Source: Pirellulales bacterium (GTDB lineage: Bacteria > Planctomycetota > Planctomycetia > Pirellulales > JACPPG01). From it: 34,511 bases of DNA. Positions within the stretch are counted from its first letter, which is position 1. Each line of letters opens with the position of its first letter. Shown here piece by piece: positions 25,910 through 34,035 of the stretch. Below the pieces are notes generated by a model. That model was not told the DNA's origin. It saw only the letters and a list, made by a program, of their open reading frames with translations, and ran no database searches. Location of the stretch: positions 1 through 34,511 of the forward strand of contig DASYDW010000018.1 in assembly GCA_036499395.1 (NCBI GenBank), written 5' to 3'. A program made the translations under genes and the position numbers.

Positions 25910-26148
25910 CGGCGCTCGCCGGAGCGAGCGTGCCGGACGCGCAAAGTTTTCCGCCGGCTCCGCGGCCCCCCCAGCGCGATTGAATTGGGAATTGCGCAAG
26001 CGCACGGCGAACCGGTTCTGCCCCTTGGCGAAACCGCGCCATTCGCCGCTCGAACGGCCCTATTTTGCGAGCGTCGCGGTCGATACTCACTGGATGAGTC
26101 GCGGTGCCAAGCGATGTTGGTCGCTAATTGCGGGGGCGGGAGGGAACG

Positions 26149-26817
26149 ATGTTCGGCCGCAGCAAAACGTTCATTGCGCTGTTTCTGATGACGACCGTGG
26201 TGCCTTACGTGCTCTCGACGAGCGCGAAGTTCAACAGCCTGGTCGCGCAATACATGCCATCGAAAAGCGGTGACAAAGCGTCCCCCGAGGCATCCCCTAC
26301 GGAACCAGGAGCACCCCGGGCCGAGATTGCCAAAGGCGATCCGGCCACACCTAAACCTCCGTCGCTAAAGACCACCCCCTTCCATTCTTTGGAAGAAGTA
26401 TTGCGGTTCGACGTGACGACCAACTGGGTCCTATCGAATTGGCCGAGGGTATCGGCCGACCTGGCCGAGCTTGATCTGCAAGGTTACCGTGTGCCGTTGA
26501 TCACCGGCACCAGCGATGCGGACGTGGCGGGCTCGCTGACCTATTACTTCAACCCCAAACAGCGCGTGGCGCGCATTACGTTCTTCGGCACGACCGGTGA
26601 CACGCGCCGCCTGGTCGCATATCTCGAATCGCAGTATGGTTTTCAGCGCAAGGAAACGCCCGAGCCGAATCTTTTCTTGTACCAGGTGAAATCCTGGACG
26701 TGGGGGCAGGTGACGAGCGAGTTACGCATGCGTCCTGCGTCGGTCGTGCGCAGCGAGGTGCCGAATTCTCGCTTTGAAGTGGCGCTATTGATGGACCGGC
26801 CGAAGTCGATGGACTGA
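26149..26817 (+). CDS. Membrane-anchored or exported protein of unknown function
   Basis: I do not recognise the function. The ATG at 26149 is preceded by GGGAGGGAA, a good ribosome-binding site, so an upstream in-frame start at 26128 is unlikely. The 222-residue product starts with a hydrophobic segment (residues 7-22, TFIALFLMTTVVPYVL) that is either a signal anchor or an uncleaved signal. A Pro/Ala/Glu-rich linker follows (about 38-75), then a folded domain (about 80-220) containing SLEEVLRFDVTTNWVLSNWPRVSADLAELDLQGYRVPLITG and DLTYYFNP-like strands (SLTYYFNPKQRVARITFFG). It resembles planctomycete-only proteins of this design (possibly DUF6690), but I cannot confirm the family. It stands alone and converges with the lipoprotein gene at 26873. 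Confidence 0.78.
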   Translation: MFGRSKTFIALFLMTTVVPYVLSTSAKFNSLVAQYMPSKSGDKASPEASPTEPGAPRAEIAKGDPATPKPPSLKTTPFHSLEEVLRFDVTTNWVLSNWPRVSADLAELDLQGYRVPLITGTSDADVAGSLTYYFNPKQRVARITFFGTTGDTRRLVAYLESQYGFQRKETPEPNLFLYQVKSWTWGQVTSELRMRPASVVRSEVPNSRFEVALLMDRPKSMD

Positions 26818-26872
26818 CCGGCCTCGTCTAGGTTGCTGTGCCCGCTCTCGATTCACTGCCGGGTCGCGCACG

Positions 26873-27268
26873 TCAATCGTTGCGTAACTCGCGAACAATT
26901 CTGCGCTGGGCTTTGACCGATTTCTTCAGCGTCTTGCGCGCCTTGTCCCAGTTCCCATCGCGCGCCGTAGCAATGACATGCTCGAAGTGTTCGAAGGCGG
27001 GTTGCGAGAGCTTGCCGTCCGTGTGCAGCGCCGTTAGTTTTGCGGCGCATTGATCGAGCAACGTGGTGTCCTTGGCCGTGATGGCCGTCCACAGGGCGTC
27101 TGCCGTCTGCCATGCGTCTTCGTCCTGGGCAAACTGAGGTGGCTGTGCGCAACCGCTGGCGATCACGAGCAATAGCAGAGCAAGAAGCGCCGTCGCGGCA
27201 TGCCTTGTCTGCCGTGAAAGGACAAGGCATGCCATGCGGAGAATCGGAAATGCGTCTGCCCTGCACAT
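26873..27268 (-). CDS. Small lipoprotein downstream of DUF1559 gene
   Basis: The product (131 residues from the ATG at 27268) has a long hydrophobic signal followed by a lipobox (LLVIASGC). The short mature domain is helical and charged (TADALWTAITAKDTTLLDQCAAKLTALHTDGKLSQPAFEHFEHVIATARDGNWDKARKTLKKSV). The ATG overlaps the stop of the DUF1559 gene as TGATG, so its translation is probably coupled to it. A second ATG at 27235 would also leave the signal intact. Short lipoproteins in this position are a recurring partner of DUF1559 genes in planctomycetes; their function is unknown. Confidence 0.8.
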   Translation of the reverse strand: MCRADAFPILRMACLVLSRQTRHAATALLALLLLVIASGCAQPPQFAQDEDAWQTADALWTAITAKDTTLLDQCAAKLTALHTDGKLSQPAFEHFEHVIATARDGNWDKARKTLKKSVKAQRRIVRELRND

Positions 27269-28344
27269 CACCACGCTCCGCTCGCGACGTCCGCTTCGTT
27301 CCGTGTCGACAACGCCACCCAGACCCAGGGATCGATCTCTTCGCGAATGAATCGCGCTGAGCCGTCTCCCAGGCTCACGTTGGCGCCGCCAATATGCTCG
27401 GAATACATCTCGTCGGTATGGCCGAACGGGTTGTTCGGCGCGTGAATGATCACTTGCGGCTTATCGTGCGGGTCGGGACCGCTGTGCGCGCCGACCAGAC
27501 AGCCTGCGCTATTGCAGTCCGATGGCCAAGGGAACAAATCGAGCCGGGGACAGGTTGCGGCGCCTGGCACGACGCCGACCCACGTCTTGTTACTCAAAAA
27601 AGACGTGTGCTCGCCGAGGAACACGGTGTTCGATAGCCCATCAGTCACGTCCGCCGGACGGGTGCGCGCGTTGCGATAGAACGGCCCGTTCAGGCTGGCC
27701 AGCTTGTTGCCGTTCTCGACGATCGGTTCCGGAACTTCGAAGTTGTACGAGTAGGGCGTCGTTCGCCCCCACGGCTGCGAGACGCCGGCGTTCGTTACGT
27801 AATGCGAGTGCGCGAAGAAGATCCGTGGCACGAGCGCGACGCCATGCACCAGGTCGCCCGAGTCTTTCTCGACAACGAACCCGTCGCTGCCGCCGGTGAC
27901 GGACGGACAGAGGAAAGCGGGCAGTTGCGTGGTGGCCGAAGCGGCGTTCACTGGTGCCCAGCAAGGCACGTTCAAATCGAAACTGTCATACAGTGCTTGC
28001 TGCTCGATGAACGGAAGCGTCAATGTTCCCCAGGCAAAGCCCGTGGGCCCGTTTCGATTGTCGTCGCCGTAGGAAATGCCGTACTGCGTTCCATTGGCGT
28101 ACGAATCTCCGACGTACGCCGGCGGAAAAACTCCCCTGACGTTCTCGAACGACAACAGGCCAAGCCCCAGTTGCTTGAGGTTATTCAGGCACTGACCGCG
28201 GCGCGCCGACTCGCGTGCGGCTTGAACGGCCGGCAGCAGCAGGCCCACGAGCAGACCAATGATCGAAATGATCACTAGCAGCTCGACCAGCGAAAAGCCG
28301 GCGGTCGTCGAGGGTCGTGCGCGTTTTGTCCGCACTCTTGCCAT
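27268..28344 (-). CDS. DUF1559 protein with type IV pilin-like N-terminus
   Basis: The 358-residue product begins, after a short basic leader, with GFSLVELLVIISIIGLLVGLLLPAVQAARE, the prepilin cleavage and methylation signal plus hydrophobic helix of type II pseudopilins. The rest is the DUF1559 domain (CLNNLKQLGLGLLSFENVRGVFPPAY) and ends in the H-x9-DG motif characteristic of the family (HIGGANVSLGDGS). Such proteins are hugely amplified in planctomycetes and are probably processed by a prepilin peptidase and exported or assembled at the surface. I chose the ATG at 28344 because it places the signal correctly. A promoter lies upstream and a coupled lipoprotein gene downstream. Confidence 0.93.
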   Translation of the reverse strand: MARVRTKRARPSTTAGFSLVELLVIISIIGLLVGLLLPAVQAARESARRGQCLNNLKQLGLGLLSFENVRGVFPPAYVGDSYANGTQYGISYGDDNRNGPTGFAWGTLTLPFIEQQALYDSFDLNVPCWAPVNAASATTQLPAFLCPSVTGGSDGFVVEKDSGDLVHGVALVPRIFFAHSHYVTNAGVSQPWGRTTPYSYNFEVPEPIVENGNKLASLNGPFYRNARTRPADVTDGLSNTVFLGEHTSFLSNKTWVGVVPGAATCPRLDLFPWPSDCNSAGCLVGAHSGPDPHDKPQVIIHAPNNPFGHTDEMYSEHIGGANVSLGDGSARFIREEIDPWVWVALSTRNEADVASGAW

Positions 28345-28407
28345 GCTGAGAGCCCCATCGAATCCGGCCGCCACGGTTACGGCGACCCAGAGATTCGATT
28401 TCACCGC

Positions 28408-28435
28408 ATGATATCTGATGTTTTGTGCATTGCAA
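28408..28435 (-). promoter_or_regulatory. Promoter of the DUF1559-lipoprotein operon
   Basis: The minus strand has TTGCAA (28430-28435) and TATCAT (28408-28413) with a 16-bp spacer, about 64 bases before the ATG. Just upstream is the near-palindrome ATCAAAATTTGAT (28452-28464), which could be an operator or an UP-type element. Confidence 0.55.
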
Positions 28436-28621
28436 TACATGTTTTTGACAAATCAAAATTTGATAGAGCAAAGGCGGTCGGTTGAAAAATGCCAGAGTCA
28501 GTGAGGGCGCGATTAGGGCTCGCCTGGGTGGAAGCCCGCCGGGCGATTTACAGGCAGGTAACGGAGCGGCGGCTGATTGTCGGCAGGCTATGCGTAGCCG
28601 CTATGCCGCGGGCGATCGGAC

Positions 28622-29554
28622 CTAGTGATCCGCGCCCCCTTCGTGCTCGAGATCCTTCCACTTCATCGGGCGGCGGAAGGGCTCGATCCGCAATACGACC
28701 TCGCCGTCTTGAAAGACACGGACCGTGCCGTTCGACTCGCTTACGGCGACTGCCACGGCCTTGGTAGCGCGACTGATGGCGGCGGCCGCCCAATGCCGGG
28801 CGCCGAGCCCCTTCGACAGTGTCACGTCGGCCGCCGAGGCGTCCAGATATTGTGCGGCTGCCTCGACCGTGCCATCCGGCGCGACGAGTATGGCGCCGTC
28901 CATTTGCGCGATTTCTTTGATGGCCTCGCGCACGCGCACCGACTTTAGATTTCGTTCGCGACGGCTGTAGCCTTTGACCGGATCGAAACTGGCCGGATGA
29001 CTCATGCGACGCACCTTGGGGGTGTCGCCGACCACGAACAACGTGCCGACCGGTTTTCCTTCGCGCCCTTCGCGACCGATCTCCACCGCCAGGTTCAACA
29101 CGGTTTGCAACGTGTCGAGCGGCACGCGCGTCTCGAGCTGACGCAAATCGCGAACGGTCAATCGGCCGAGGTGATCGCCGAGATCGATCAAGCTGATCGA
29201 GTCGATCGAGTGCGGTTCGAATCCGCCGTACAACGCTACGACCCGCGCTCCGCTGGCCAGCAAATCGTCGGCCACGGCATTCAAGAGGGCTTGCGACAGC
29301 TTCTCGGGCACCGGCGTGTCGAAGGCATCAGGCAAGATGACCGAATCGAACCCGGCTTGAGCCGAGCCGGCGACGGCCGACGCTTTGTCCGCCGCCAGCA
29401 CGATTTTCTGATCGCCGCTCAGCTCTTTGAGCTGTTGCCAGTCGAGTGGATCTTCGAGTAGCAGCAGGATGGCATCCACTCGCACGGCAGCGGCCAGGCG
29501 CACCGCCGCCTGAAAGATAATCAGGAACTCCTCGCTGGGGCGTGCGGGGGTCAT
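28622..29554 (-). CDS. Diadenylate cyclase-domain protein, DacZ-like
   Basis: The 310-residue protein has two parts. Residues about 8-140 resemble the pyruvate-kinase C-terminal alpha/beta domain (VRVDAILLLLEDPLDWQQL, QKIVLAADKASAVAGSAQAGFDSVILPD, VVALYGGFE). Residues about 195-292 form a DisA_N/DAC domain that makes c-di-AMP from ATP: DGA at 219-221, GARHWAAAAIS around 251-261 and VAVSESNGTVRVFQDGEVVL. This order is that of DacZ-type cyclases, best known from archaea. The RHR motif reads RHW (Arg253-His254-Trp255), so full activity is not assured. There is no membrane segment, so it is cytoplasmic. The ATG at 29554 has no strong ribosome-binding site. Neighbours give no clue to regulation. 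Confidence 0.85.
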   Translation of the reverse strand: MTPARPSEEFLIIFQAAVRLAAAVRVDAILLLLEDPLDWQQLKELSGDQKIVLAADKASAVAGSAQAGFDSVILPDAFDTPVPEKLSQALLNAVADDLLASGARVVALYGGFEPHSIDSISLIDLGDHLGRLTVRDLRQLETRVPLDTLQTVLNLAVEIGREGREGKPVGTLFVVGDTPKVRRMSHPASFDPVKGYSRRERNLKSVRVREAIKEIAQMDGAILVAPDGTVEAAAQYLDASAADVTLSKGLGARHWAAAAISRATKAVAVAVSESNGTVRVFQDGEVVLRIEPFRRPMKWKDLEHEGGADH

Positions 29555-29801
29555 GCGCTAGGCGAATACCACGAAGGGATCGGGAGAAACGAGCGCGGCC
29601 CCGCAGCGCCACGATCGCGACGGGGGCAAGTGCCGAGAATGTACGGGTTTTCGCCGTCTCGGGCAACAGGAGCCGTTGGCCGCGGCATCTTCCAATACCG
29701 CAAGGATTTGCCTAAATCCTGTTCGCGACGTGTGCGATTTCGGCAATGAGAGCACCGCGATCCAGTGATCGCGGCGAGCTTTATGAGCGGCGTGTGAAGA
29801 A

Positions 29802-31307
29802 TCAGTTGCGGGGCCGTGGCGGCGCCGGACGATTGGCTCGCGATGGCGGCGTCGATGGAGCCCGGCGCGTGGTCCGCGTCACCGCCTTGCGGGGCGCGGG
29901 GGGCGTGTTGTCGGTGAAGGTCACATCCGGATCACTGGGGGGGAAGTTCCCCGCCACGTTGTCCTCTTCTTCCGCGGCACGGTCGAGCGGCTTGAAGACG
30001 CGCGAGTCGTAGATCGCCAGGGCATGCAAAGCATGGCCCAGAGGACCGACGGACCACTCCTCGCTCATGCCGTCGTGAAGGACGCCCGACAGGTACTCCA
30101 CGGCCTTCACGGTTCGCGGCGACTGCAATTCGTCCTCGGGCAGAGAGTAGGACAGCCACTCCAGGATGTGCCCCGAGGTTTGAATACGACGGCCGAGGTC
30201 GGGACGCGCGCCGGGGCCTTTGAACCACTCCGTGCTGAACGACCCATCGGGATTTTGCAGCTTCGTAAAGGCGTAGTTGTGATAATCCTCGAGATACTTC
30301 TGGGCGCGGCGGAACTCACCAGTCATGGGCCGGCCCGACATTTCGCGCTTTCGCACGCCGTATGCCAACCCCATCAGGCGATGGGTACCGCCGCAAGCGG
30401 CGCCGACGATGGGCTGCGAGAGCTCTTCGCGGATCAATCGTTCGATCGACCAGGTCTGACCGGTCGAATTCTTCCAGCGCGAATCGATATCCAAGTAGTA
30501 GCTCAGCCCGATTAGCTTGAAGGTGAGTTCCATACCGGTCTGACAGCCGAGCTTCTCGGATTGAATCAGATCTTCGAGTGTGAACTGCTGGTTGCCCACC
30601 TTAATGGGACAATTGGTAGCGATGTTCCACTGAGCCAGAATGGCCAGGAATTGGCCGGGATGCCCTTGCACCTGCGGCCCTTTGCGTGCCGCGAGCTTGC
30701 CCTCGGTGACCTCGAGGATTCGAGTTCCCTTGCAGTCGCCGTTCCAGCACAGCCAGGAAATGGCGTTAACCGTCGGACCGTCCGGTCCGTTACGATTCAG
30801 GTTCGAACTGGCGCCGTAGGCCACGATCGAGTGCATCACTTCCCAGGGATTGTGATCGCGCGTATTCAGTCGCTTGTTGTGATAATGCCCTAGCGTCTCG
30901 CGAATTTGCTCGCGCAGCATCGACATGCGCGGTGTCAATCGTACGGCGTGGCGGCGGAACGCTTCGCTTTGTGGCTGTTCGATCGACGCGGATGGTTCAT
31001 CATCCGGAGAAGGCGCGTCTGCTGGCGGCACCGCGCCAGCGTCGGTATCGTCTTCGCAATTCGCGGGTTCCGTTGTGGTTTCGGCCACCGGTTCCGCCGC
31101 GGGCGAATTTTCCTTCGATTCCGCTTTTTCGTCGTCTGGCGCGAAACCGAGACCGCTACCTTCCAGGCTGATGTAGACCCCTTGCGGATCACTGCCGGAC
31201 ATCGTGCGCGAACGCACCCCCGCCGCCACTCCAATCGCGGACATCGCGAGAGCGGCAAGTACGATGGATGTTACGAGGCCGACGGCGTACAGACTGTGTC
31301 GCTTCAT
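29802..31307 (-). CDS. Large membrane-anchored protein of unknown function
   Basis: I do not recognise the family by function. The 501-residue product has an N-terminal signal-anchor (about 5-30, SLYAVGLVTSIVLAALAMSAIGVAAGV), a Glu/Asp/Ala/Pro-rich disordered stretch (about 50-115), then a helical domain (about 120-430). Conserved-looking blocks in that domain are NPWEVMHSIVAYGA, GTHRLMGLAYGV, SGHILEWLSYSLPEDEL and VGPLGHALHALAIYD. The C-terminus is Pro/Arg/Thr-rich. Repeated hydrophobic helices with G-H and W pairs are reminiscent of alpha/alpha-toroid folds, but that is a guess. I recall similar proteins only in planctomycetes. It stands as a single gene, with the coding sequence ending 247 bp from the DacZ-like start. 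Confidence 0.75.
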   Translation of the reverse strand: MKRHSLYAVGLVTSIVLAALAMSAIGVAAGVRSRTMSGSDPQGVYISLEGSGLGFAPDDEKAESKENSPAAEPVAETTTEPANCEDDTDAGAVPPADAPSPDDEPSASIEQPQSEAFRRHAVRLTPRMSMLREQIRETLGHYHNKRLNTRDHNPWEVMHSIVAYGASSNLNRNGPDGPTVNAISWLCWNGDCKGTRILEVTEGKLAARKGPQVQGHPGQFLAILAQWNIATNCPIKVGNQQFTLEDLIQSEKLGCQTGMELTFKLIGLSYYLDIDSRWKNSTGQTWSIERLIREELSQPIVGAACGGTHRLMGLAYGVRKREMSGRPMTGEFRRAQKYLEDYHNYAFTKLQNPDGSFSTEWFKGPGARPDLGRRIQTSGHILEWLSYSLPEDELQSPRTVKAVEYLSGVLHDGMSEEWSVGPLGHALHALAIYDSRVFKPLDRAAEEEDNVAGNFPPSDPDVTFTDNTPPAPRKAVTRTTRRAPSTPPSRANRPAPPRPRN

Positions 31308-31793
31308 AAATATCGAATAGCTGCCGTACGTGGAGTAACGACCGCGGTCAGATGAGAGTCGCGAGATGGCTGGGCACCATCAGGCGGAACGATTCAGGGA
31401 ACCAAGGTCATCGTGGATAGTGGTCCGCCCGGGCTTCCCCTGGCCAAAGACGCGGCATTTCATGATTCGGCCAGGAACACCCCGACGGCCGTAAGTCTCC
31501 CGGATGCCGCCACTTCCGGGCTCACAGCGCAGACTCACGGCGCGGGGTTGGTAGGTGTTGTATCGGTAGAACCGCGTCCAGGCCTTGACCACCCAACGGA
31601 AATGCCAGCTTCCGAAAGCAGCTAGCTGCGGGCATAAATCGACGCGATGGCAGCCAGAGTTGAAGTTGCCGAGGTCCGTTTGAAGAGACCGCACGCCCTG
31701 ATTCTGGCACGCGGAACCAACTACTTGACCTGGAACGCCGACCTTGTTATTTCTAAAACAAGTAAAACATGCACCACTAATGAATCTTTATCT
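31308..31793. other. Divergent intergenic region upstream of Rrf2 gene
   Basis: This 486-bp region separates the minus-strand orphan from the plus-strand Rrf2 gene. Open frames in it have no support. Near the right end are a TTGACC box (31725-31730) and the candidate operator at 31743-31762. I see nothing else in the remaining sequence. Confidence 0.5.
31743..31762 (+). promoter_or_regulatory. Candidate Rrf2/NsrR operator
   Basis: CTTGTT (31743-31748) and AACAAG (31757-31762) form a perfect 6-bp inverted repeat with an AT-rich 8-bp centre, 32 bases before the Rrf2 ATG at 31794. It follows TTGACC at 31725-31730 and would overlap the -10 region of that promoter. This position suits autorepression by the encoded regulator. 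Confidence 0.5.
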
Positions 31794-32228
31794 ATGCGAC
31801 TTGCACTTTTAACGGATTACGCCCTGCGAACCCTGATTTACCTGGTCGGCAAGCCGGGGCGATCCAACATCCACGAGGTGGCTGATTTCTATCGCATCTC
31901 GCCGCATCACGTGGCGAAGGTTGTCCACCGGCTAGCACGATTGGGGTACGTGCGCAGCATTCGCGGCATTGGTGGCGGTATCGAAATGGCCCGGGACGCG
32001 AACGAGATTCGCGTCGGGGAAGTGATTTTGGCCTTCGAGGGGCAGATGCATTTGCTGGAATGCGTCGGCACTCCGAAGGTTTGCGTCATTCAGCCGCAGT
32101 GTCGCTTGCGAGAAGTGCTGGCCGAAGCCGAACGCTTGCAACTGGAATATCTCAACAGTGTGCGCCTCTCGGAAATCGTGAAACCTGGCGGCCAGTTGGC
32201 CGATCTTCCGGTCTACGAATTGCGCTGA
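31794..32228 (+). CDS. Rrf2-family transcription regulator, NsrR-like
   Basis: I chose the ATG at 31794 because MRLALLTDYALRTLIYL is the standard Rrf2 N-terminus; upstream extensions are unsupported. The 144-residue protein has a winged-helix domain with the recognition segment SPHHVAKVVHRLARLGYVRSIRG, then the GGGI wing. Three cysteines at 90, 97 and 103 (ECVGTPKVCVIQPQCRL) match the iron-sulfur ligands of NsrR (91, 96 and 102 in E. coli), so it probably carries a cluster and senses nitric oxide or redox state. The dyad at 31743-31762 may be its own operator. A single-heme DUF3365-type gene follows 100 bp downstream and is a likely target. Confidence 0.9.
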   Translation: MRLALLTDYALRTLIYLVGKPGRSNIHEVADFYRISPHHVAKVVHRLARLGYVRSIRGIGGGIEMARDANEIRVGEVILAFEGQMHLLECVGTPKVCVIQPQCRLREVLAEAERLQLEYLNSVRLSEIVKPGGQLADLPVYELR

Positions 32229-32328
32229 GCACGTGTCTGAAGCTCACCACGTTTGCCTGCCCGTGTACTGTGCGGTCCGCGGCCGCTCCCGCCTCGTTTG
32301 CCCACCCGTCCTTCTGGAGACCAACATC

Positions 32329-32862
32329 ATGTTGCGTCACTTTCGCTCGTTAACCGTATTGATCGTTTTCGGCGTGACGACGAGTGCGTTTTTTCTGATG
32401 CAGGCCCGTTCGTCCGAGCCGGCAAAAACAGATCCGGCGATCGAGCGCGCGCGGGATACGACGCGCATGCTGGACGATTTGTACAAAACGGCCGTCGTGC
32501 TAATTACCGAGCACTACGTCGAAGTCGATTCCGACCTGCCTGCAGGCACTGCCGCGATTGCGCTATTCGATGCGATGAAGAAGAAGGGCTGGCACGAGGT
32601 GCGCTTGCTGGACGCGACCGGACAGCCCATCGAGGAGAAAAATGCTCCTCAAGACGCCTTCGAAAAAGAAGCCGTTGCGCAATTGCTCGCGGGCAAAGCC
32701 TGGCATGAAGAAATTGTCGAGCGCGATGGGAAGCGTTACTTACGCGCCGCCACGCCGCTGCCGGTGGTTCTTGCCAAATGCACGATGTGCCACGAGCATT
32801 ACAAGGAAGCGAAGGCCGGCGAACCGATCGGCGCATTGAGCTATACGCTGCGGATCGAATAG
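32329..32862 (+). CDS. DUF3365/Tll0287-type single-heme c protein
   Basis: The 177-residue product starts at the ATG at 32329, with GGAGA about eight bases upstream. It has a hydrophobic N-terminal segment (about 7-25) serving as signal or anchor, a helical and alpha/beta mid-region, and a CTMCH motif (Cys151, Cys154, His155) for one covalent heme c near the C-terminus, followed by a short strand (GALSYTLRIE). This is the layout of the DUF3365 (Tll0287-like) domain, found as a sensor module in membrane proteins or as a free heme protein. Here it is free, with no kinase or cyclase output. It is co-directional with the NsrR-like gene, so a NO or redox sensing or detoxifying role is plausible but unproven. 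Confidence 0.87.
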   Translation: MLRHFRSLTVLIVFGVTTSAFFLMQARSSEPAKTDPAIERARDTTRMLDDLYKTAVVLITEHYVEVDSDLPAGTAAIALFDAMKKKGWHEVRLLDATGQPIEEKNAPQDAFEKEAVAQLLAGKAWHEEIVERDGKRYLRAATPLPVVLAKCTMCHEHYKEAKAGEPIGALSYTLRIE

Positions 32863-32916
32863 TGCCGTGTCAGTCGCGTCAAATCGTCCACAACGAGGGG
32901 CGAGAATACGCGGCGG

Positions 32917-33609
32917 CTAACGGAACCAGCCGAGGAATCGCGAGGCGAACGACGGCTGCTCCGGCGCCTGACCTGTTTTCGCGAATTCGCGCCAGGCCCC
33001 TAGGTCGGTTCCGAGGTCCTTGCCCGAGATTTCCTTGAGCGACGCGACGGCTCGGTGCTGCATGGCCGGATCTTGATCTTCCAGCGCATCGCCGAGCGCC
33101 GGCATTGCGGCGGTTGCCTTGGTTGCGCCGAGACCTCGTGCCGCGGCCAATCGCACGTCCATGTCGGCTTCGTCGCTGAGGACGTGCGAAAGCTCGGTCG
33201 CGGCCAGTTGACCGCCGTGACGGCCCAGCCCTTCGCAGGCGGCAATTCGCACGTCGCGCTCGTGATCGTGCAGGCCGGCGGCGAGCATTGACGCGGACTT
33301 CTCCGTGGGGAAATGTCCCAGCGTGCGGAGAACCTGGGCGCGCAGGATCGGGTCTTGCTCGTGAGCGATTCCCTGCGCGAGTTCTTCCGAGATGCGCAGT
33401 TGAAGTTCGGGGCTCATCTTTTTGGCGTTAGCGCTGAGCTGGCGCAATTGCTCGATCTTGTCGCGCGGCGTCACGATCTTGGGACCCGGCTCTTCTTTCT
33501 TTCCACCGAGCCAGGTGGGCCGTTTCGGCATGTGCATCTGCGCGCAGCCGCCGACGAGCCAGATGCATAGCGTTAGCGCTAGCAAGTGCTTGCCGTGCCG
33601 GATGCCCAT
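32917..33609 (-). CDS. HEAT-repeat lipoprotein
   Basis: The 230-residue product has a lipoprotein signal (lipobox LVGGC, Cys22) and a short linker, then about four HEAT-like helical repeats (residues about 75-205): DPILRAQVLRTLGHFPTEKSASMLAAGL, ERDVRIAACEGLGRHGGQLAATELSHVL, MDVRLAAARGLGATKATAAMPALGDAL and PAMQHRAVASLKEISG. Such repeats form a curved protein-binding surface; here it is anchored in the envelope. It ends with a Phe/Pro-containing tail (SFASRFLGWFR). It is transcribed alone from a promoter at 33669-33697. Partner proteins are unknown. Confidence 0.87.
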   Translation of the reverse strand: MGIRHGKHLLALTLCIWLVGGCAQMHMPKRPTWLGGKKEEPGPKIVTPRDKIEQLRQLSANAKKMSPELQLRISEELAQGIAHEQDPILRAQVLRTLGHFPTEKSASMLAAGLHDHERDVRIAACEGLGRHGGQLAATELSHVLSDEADMDVRLAAARGLGATKATAAMPALGDALEDQDPAMQHRAVASLKEISGKDLGTDLGAWREFAKTGQAPEQPSFASRFLGWFR

Positions 33610-34035
33610 GCGAAATAGACCGTCGATTGGACTCGGGGCAGAACGCCCCCTTGGTGAAAGGGAAGCGGACTATACACGCGACCTCGGTAACAGCCAAGAC
33701 GACTCCGGCGCGAACAGCAAAGTCTGCGAAGGACGACCGCAGCTCCCAGACTGCCGAGGCGGTTTCCTTGCCGAAACCTCGGAATTCTTGGGGTCCTAGG
33801 CAACGCTCTCGCGCTTGCTAGCTATCCCTTCCCCTATCTGGACGACATTGACTGGCCCGGCGGCTCATCCGTAGAGTCTGCCCCCTGCTCGGTCCGGTTT
33901 CACGGCTGTTTGCCACTGGATATCAGCCGCGGCACGGCCACACTTCGGCGTTTCTTCTGCTAACGTAGTAAATGAGTGCCGTGTTGCCGGGTATCGTCCG
34001 GCCGACGCTCCTCTCTTGGATCGCAACAATCGCGC
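33610..34035. other. Divergent intergenic region, no gene seen
   Basis: This 426-bp region lies between the HEAT-repeat lipoprotein (minus) and the DUF1570-type gene (plus). Besides the minus-strand promoter I see no convincing element for the plus-strand gene and no supported small gene. Confidence 0.45.
33669..33697 (-). promoter_or_regulatory. Promoter of the HEAT-repeat lipoprotein
   Basis: The minus strand carries TTGGCT (33692-33697) and TATAGT (33669-33674) with a 17-bp spacer. Transcription would begin about 53 bases before the ATG at 33609. Confidence 0.55.
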
